Shown in pieces: positions 5,301 through 6,538 of a stretch of 6,538 bases of DNA (positions are counted from its first letter, which is position 1; the number at the start of each line of letters is the position of its first letter). The notes beneath the pieces are model-generated. The model was not told the DNA's origin. It saw only the letters and a program-made list of their open reading frames with translations, and ran no database searches. Source of the stretch: an uncultured Pirellula sp. (GTDB lineage: Bacteria; Planctomycetota; Planctomycetia; Pirellulales; Pirellulaceae). The position numbers and the translations under genes were made by a program. The stretch is from assembly GCA_903837255.1 (NCBI GenBank), contig CAILTZ010000831.1:1-6538 (forward strand), given 5' to 3'.

Positions 5301-6538
5301 GAATACAACAGTATGTCTCGTGTGACAAAAGTCACCGAGCCTGACCCGGATGGATCCGGCTCACTTGTTTCGCCAGTCACTCAATACAACTACAACAGTC
5401 GTGGGGATGTAACCAGCGTTACCGATCCACTCGGAAGAGTGAATTCCTATACCTACGATGCTGAGCAACGGGTCACCAAACAGACTGATCCAGATCCAGA
5501 TGGAACCGGTCCTCTCGCCAGTCCCGAAACAAATTGGGCGTACAACGCTCTGGGGTGGGTCAGCAGTGTCACCGATGCGCGCGGTGGAGCCACCAGCAGC
5601 TCCTACGACAACTTAGGTAGGATTCTCACGAGAACGGACCCAGACCCAGATGGCTCGGGAAGCTTGTCGGCGCCCGTAACCACCTATGGCTATTCCAACC
5701 AGGGACTTTCCTCGGTCACCGACCCTTTATCGCATGTCACGACCTACAGTCGCGACAACAAGGGGAGAGTTAGCGGCATCACGGATCCTGCTGGGAATAC
5801 CACGAACTACGCCTATGACTTCTACGGAAATCTCTTGAGTCAAACCGACCCCGATCCAGATGGCGCTGGACCACTGGCTCGGCCCGTGACCAGTTATGTC
5901 TATGATTCCGTAAATCGGGTAACGAGCAAAACCGATCCAAAGAATGGAGTCACGAGCTATACCTATGATATCGCCTCGAATTTGACGTCGCTGAAAGACT
6001 CCGTTAACAATACCACCAATTTCGGGTACGACGGTTTGAACCGATTGGTCCTCAACACCAACGCTCTCTCCAAATCCAAGAGTTACGTTTACGACGTCGC
6101 CGGTAACCTTACGAGGACGGTCGACCGCAACGGTCGAATGATCCAATTTGGATACGACAATCTCGACCGTCAAACGACCGAGAATTGGCAACAAAGTGGT
6201 TCCGCGACGCCGTCGCTCACCGTTGCAACGACCCAAGATGGAGGTCCCATCAACGAAATTCAATCGGTGGGATGGACGACGAGTGCATACGGCATGAGCG
6301 GGACTTACAGTTTGAGCTTCAACGGGCAAACGACATCTGCGATTGCCTGGAATGCAGATGCTGCCACCATCACTTCCGCTTTGGAATCTTTGTCTGGAGT
6401 GGGAAGTGGGAATGTAGCGGTAACCGTAACGATTCCTAGTGGCAGCAGCAACAGTCGAACATTGAAGATTGAGTTTAAGAATGGAAAGGGAGCAACCAAT
6501 GTAGCTCAAACGACTATCAATACCGGTGGTCTCACAGG
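2325..6538 (+). CDS. Large RHS/YD-repeat surface protein, 3' end outside window
   Basis: The frame is open for 1404 codons and continues past the window. Residues 30-48 (RRRFRALLVESLEMRALMA) resemble the LEPR-XLL motif near the N-terminus of large planctomycete surface proteins, so export or surface location is likely. Residues about 57-146 form a cadherin-like/VCBS-like beta domain (SLTYSVLVGPTNGTI, GTFTYRP, FSGIDTFTYKVSDGT). Residues 147-397 are an RHS lead-in with GSGWWLDGLD at 321-330 and NGDSLWFP. From about 398 to 1283 come many YD repeats of the GNTTTLSY, DPFGRVTNINY and YDALSRVIKQTD kind, interrupted by nine DPDG linkers. Residues 1324-1404 begin a new beta-rich domain (GTYSLSFNGQTTSAIAWN, ALESLSGVGSGNVAVTV). 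YD repeats in characterised RHS and teneurin proteins build a hollow beta shell that can enclose a C-terminal effector; any such effector here lies beyond 6538. Substrate and role cannot be told. It may be a surface adhesin or a polymorphic toxin carrier. No partner, immunity or secretion gene is visible. The start is ATG 2325 after a weak AGGTG. Confidence 0.9.
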   Translation, partial: MARNLLRQICSQFGFSKQTPVSPVNASSPRRRFRALLVESLEMRALMAANPIARDDTAYYTPVGTDLVVTTSSSPAYPAVNDLDVDSTSLTYSVLVGPTNGTILAFNSNGTFTYRPNTAFSGIDTFTYKVSDGTNDSNAATIAIGVGTKLLARQNLDTFYRSSLGQSMDLFARQDATADGQGQSNIPLGSSLGIDGSLAASGSLQLLEALSPDQSLIYRSNSLVKPVIAVDTQLAPGVAVPSSVSAQLTFNGIAGTSYSYSTSGMTTGQAMRFALQADGSSLATGMYDYSIAVTLTISGVNHTQMFTGKQAIVNRNASVYGSGWWLDGLDSVVDSTAGALLVKGNGDSLWFPKSGSNYLHAAGDLQYNSFVKNVNGTFTVTSKTGTVSNFSMLGLLTSVVDPNGNTTTLSYADRNSDGIANELISITDPFGRVTNINYTSGNVSSIDHLSGRTTTLTYSGSNLSGYTLTDPDGSGPLTAPVVGFAYTSGQLTSRTNPLSQTTSYAYGANDGRLRTVTYPDASTWQVVPAETIGLPTATSGNTLKKPIDVQATVTDQRSNTWKFRTDRYGGITESITALGYVRTAMLDSDGNPYVVNEPDPDGTGPLSSSVTFLGYNTQSDLTDVIASDSGVTTLTYSTTLHRLLSVMDPLGRTTSSTYDTAGNQLTSVDGAGYTTTYAVNSRGLPTSITLPDPDGTGPLTSLVTSFAYDAYGRLIKVTNPDSSTQSFTYNTADQNLTRVDELGNTTTVAYDSLGRRTSVTDRVAAVTQFAYDALSRVIKQTDALGNITDIEYNNRGWVSKIKFPDPDGSGPLARAEDIRSYDGIGNLTSQGDPLGNYQGSTPYTYNADNLLSSRGSAGNPGLYENWDYDNAGRLKNAYRASSGGYPDRTTYGYDAMNRVISRTIQSSPTYGTPTVYFSEAVTYDVAGQLIAATDGRGNATQYKYNSRGLLASEILPDADGSGSQFSLVIAHGYDQMGREISIDRGFDRVTNLEYNSMSRVTKVTEPDPDGSGSLVSPVTQYNYNSRGDVTSVTDPLGRVNSYTYDAEQRVTKQTDPDPDGTGPLASPETNWAYNALGWVSSVTDARGGATSSSYDNLGRILTRTDPDPDGSGSLSAPVTTYGYSNQGLSSVTDPLSHVTTYSRDNKGRVSGITDPAGNTTNYAYDFYGNLLSQTDPDPDGAGPLARPVTSYVYDSVNRVTSKTDPKNGVTSYTYDIASNLTSLKDSVNNTTNFGYDGLNRLVLNTNALSKSKSYVYDVAGNLTRTVDRNGRMIQFGYDNLDRQTTENWQQSGSATPSLTVATTQDGGPINEIQSVGWTTSAYGMSGTYSLSFNGQTTSAIAWNADAATITSALESLSGVGSGNVAVTVTIPSGSSNSRTLKIEFKNGKGATNVAQTTINTGGLT
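3732..5873 (+). repeat. Nine dispersed DPDG linker motifs in the RHS region
   Basis: Copies of DPDG(S/T/A)G(P/S)L begin at 3732, 4119, 4398, 4737, 5193, 5343, 5493, 5643 and 5853. The copy at 5193 is degenerate (DADGSGSQF). Those at 5493, 5643 and 5853 have the full TDPDPDG form. Most are followed by a segment like xxPVTxYxYxxxGxV that leads into the next YD repeat. The DxDxDG core recalls calcium-binding loops, but the acidic residue at EF-hand position 12 is absent, so calcium binding is only a possibility. Confidence 0.8.
5193..5642 (+). repeat. Three exact 150-base (50-residue) higher-order units
   Basis: The distances between the DPDG motifs at 5193, 5343, 5493 and 5643 are each exactly 150 bases. 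Each unit is a DPDG linker plus two YD repeats ending in VTEP, QTDP and RTDP. The next unit (5643-5852) has 70 residues: it carries one extra YD repeat and lacks one residue before SSVTDP. Codons differ between units, so the period is kept at the protein level. Confidence 0.8.
6291..6538 (+). other. Partial beta-rich extracellular domain after the YD repeats
   Basis: Residues 1323-1404 leave the YD pattern and read GTYSLSFNGQTTSAIAWNAD, then ITSALESLSGVGSGNVAVTV, LKIEFKNGKGATNVAQ and INTGGLTG. This resembles a module seen in large planctomycete and other bacterial surface proteins, remembered as GTFTLSFNGQTT...IAYNASAATVQSALEAL. It is preceded by TTQDGGPINEIQSV, which I recall as a usual lead-in to this module. 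It is cut by the window end. Confidence 0.55.

Larger units (their letters stand above)
3513..6170 (+). repeat. YD (RHS) repeat region
   Basis: About 886 residues consist of divergent repeats of roughly 20-21 residues with the pattern Y-x-Y-D/N-x-x-G-R-L/V-T-x-x-T-D-P-x-G-x-T-T. Clear examples are DPLGRTTSSTYDTAGNQLTS (from about 4267), YDSLGRRTSVTD (about 4573) and DPAGNTTNYAYDFYGNLLSQ (about 5785). Copies differ widely at the DNA level, so they are not recent tandem duplications. Around 3900-4110 the pattern weakens (WQVVPAETIGLPTAT, then TVTDQRSNTWKFRTDRYGG), a less regular stretch that I recall from other planctomycete RHS proteins. Confidence 0.85.

Noticed and set aside
5727..6509. Minus-strand frame of 260 codons
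   Set aside because: It is fully antisense to the RHS repeats. Its Val/Gly/Ile-rich content mirrors repeated Asp, Thr and Tyr codons on the other strand.

Overview
The window looks like a planctomycete chromosome or metagenomic contig, most likely of the Rhodopirellula/Pirellula type. Three things point there: an FGE-sulfatase-like domain of the kind multiplied in these genomes (CRSA..R near the end, C-terminus LALNSPSGIPK), a large surface protein with an LEPR-XLL-like N-terminal motif, and RHS/YD repeats punctuated by DPDPDG(S/T/A)GPL linkers. This assignment rests on remembered family features, not on a search.

Layout. (1) 75-1445, plus strand: the N-terminal membrane half of a SulP anion transporter is joined in frame, at about 882-893, to the C-terminal two thirds of an FGE-sulfatase-like domain. 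The rest of SulP and its STAS domain are absent. This is a recombination product, a decayed locus or an assembly chimera. (2) 1446-1622: a short GC-rich gap between convergent genes with several hairpins, the best at 1564-1592. (3) 1623-2037, minus strand: a small DNA-binding protein with a Lys/Thr/Ala-rich N-terminus and a C-terminal HARE-HTH domain. The two halves lie in different frames and switch at a run of eight A residues (T on the plus strand, 1897-1904). (4) 2038-2324: a divergent intergenic region with a plausible minus-strand promoter and a 10-bp inverted repeat whose arms point toward the two flanking genes. (5) 2325-6538, plus strand: an uninterrupted reading frame of 1404 codons that runs off the window end. 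It encodes an LEPR-XLL-like N-terminus, a cadherin-like/VCBS-like beta domain, an RHS lead-in, a long YD-repeat region with nine DPDG linkers, and the start of another beta-rich extracellular domain. Its C-terminus, where RHS proteins often carry a variable effector, is not in the window.

How the genes work together. No pathway links them. The RHS gene probably makes a very large cell-surface or secreted protein. The HARE-HTH gene is transcribed divergently from it and could share regulation through the 2038-2324 region, but that is inference only. No RNA genes, CRISPR arrays, insertion sequences or transposases were seen.
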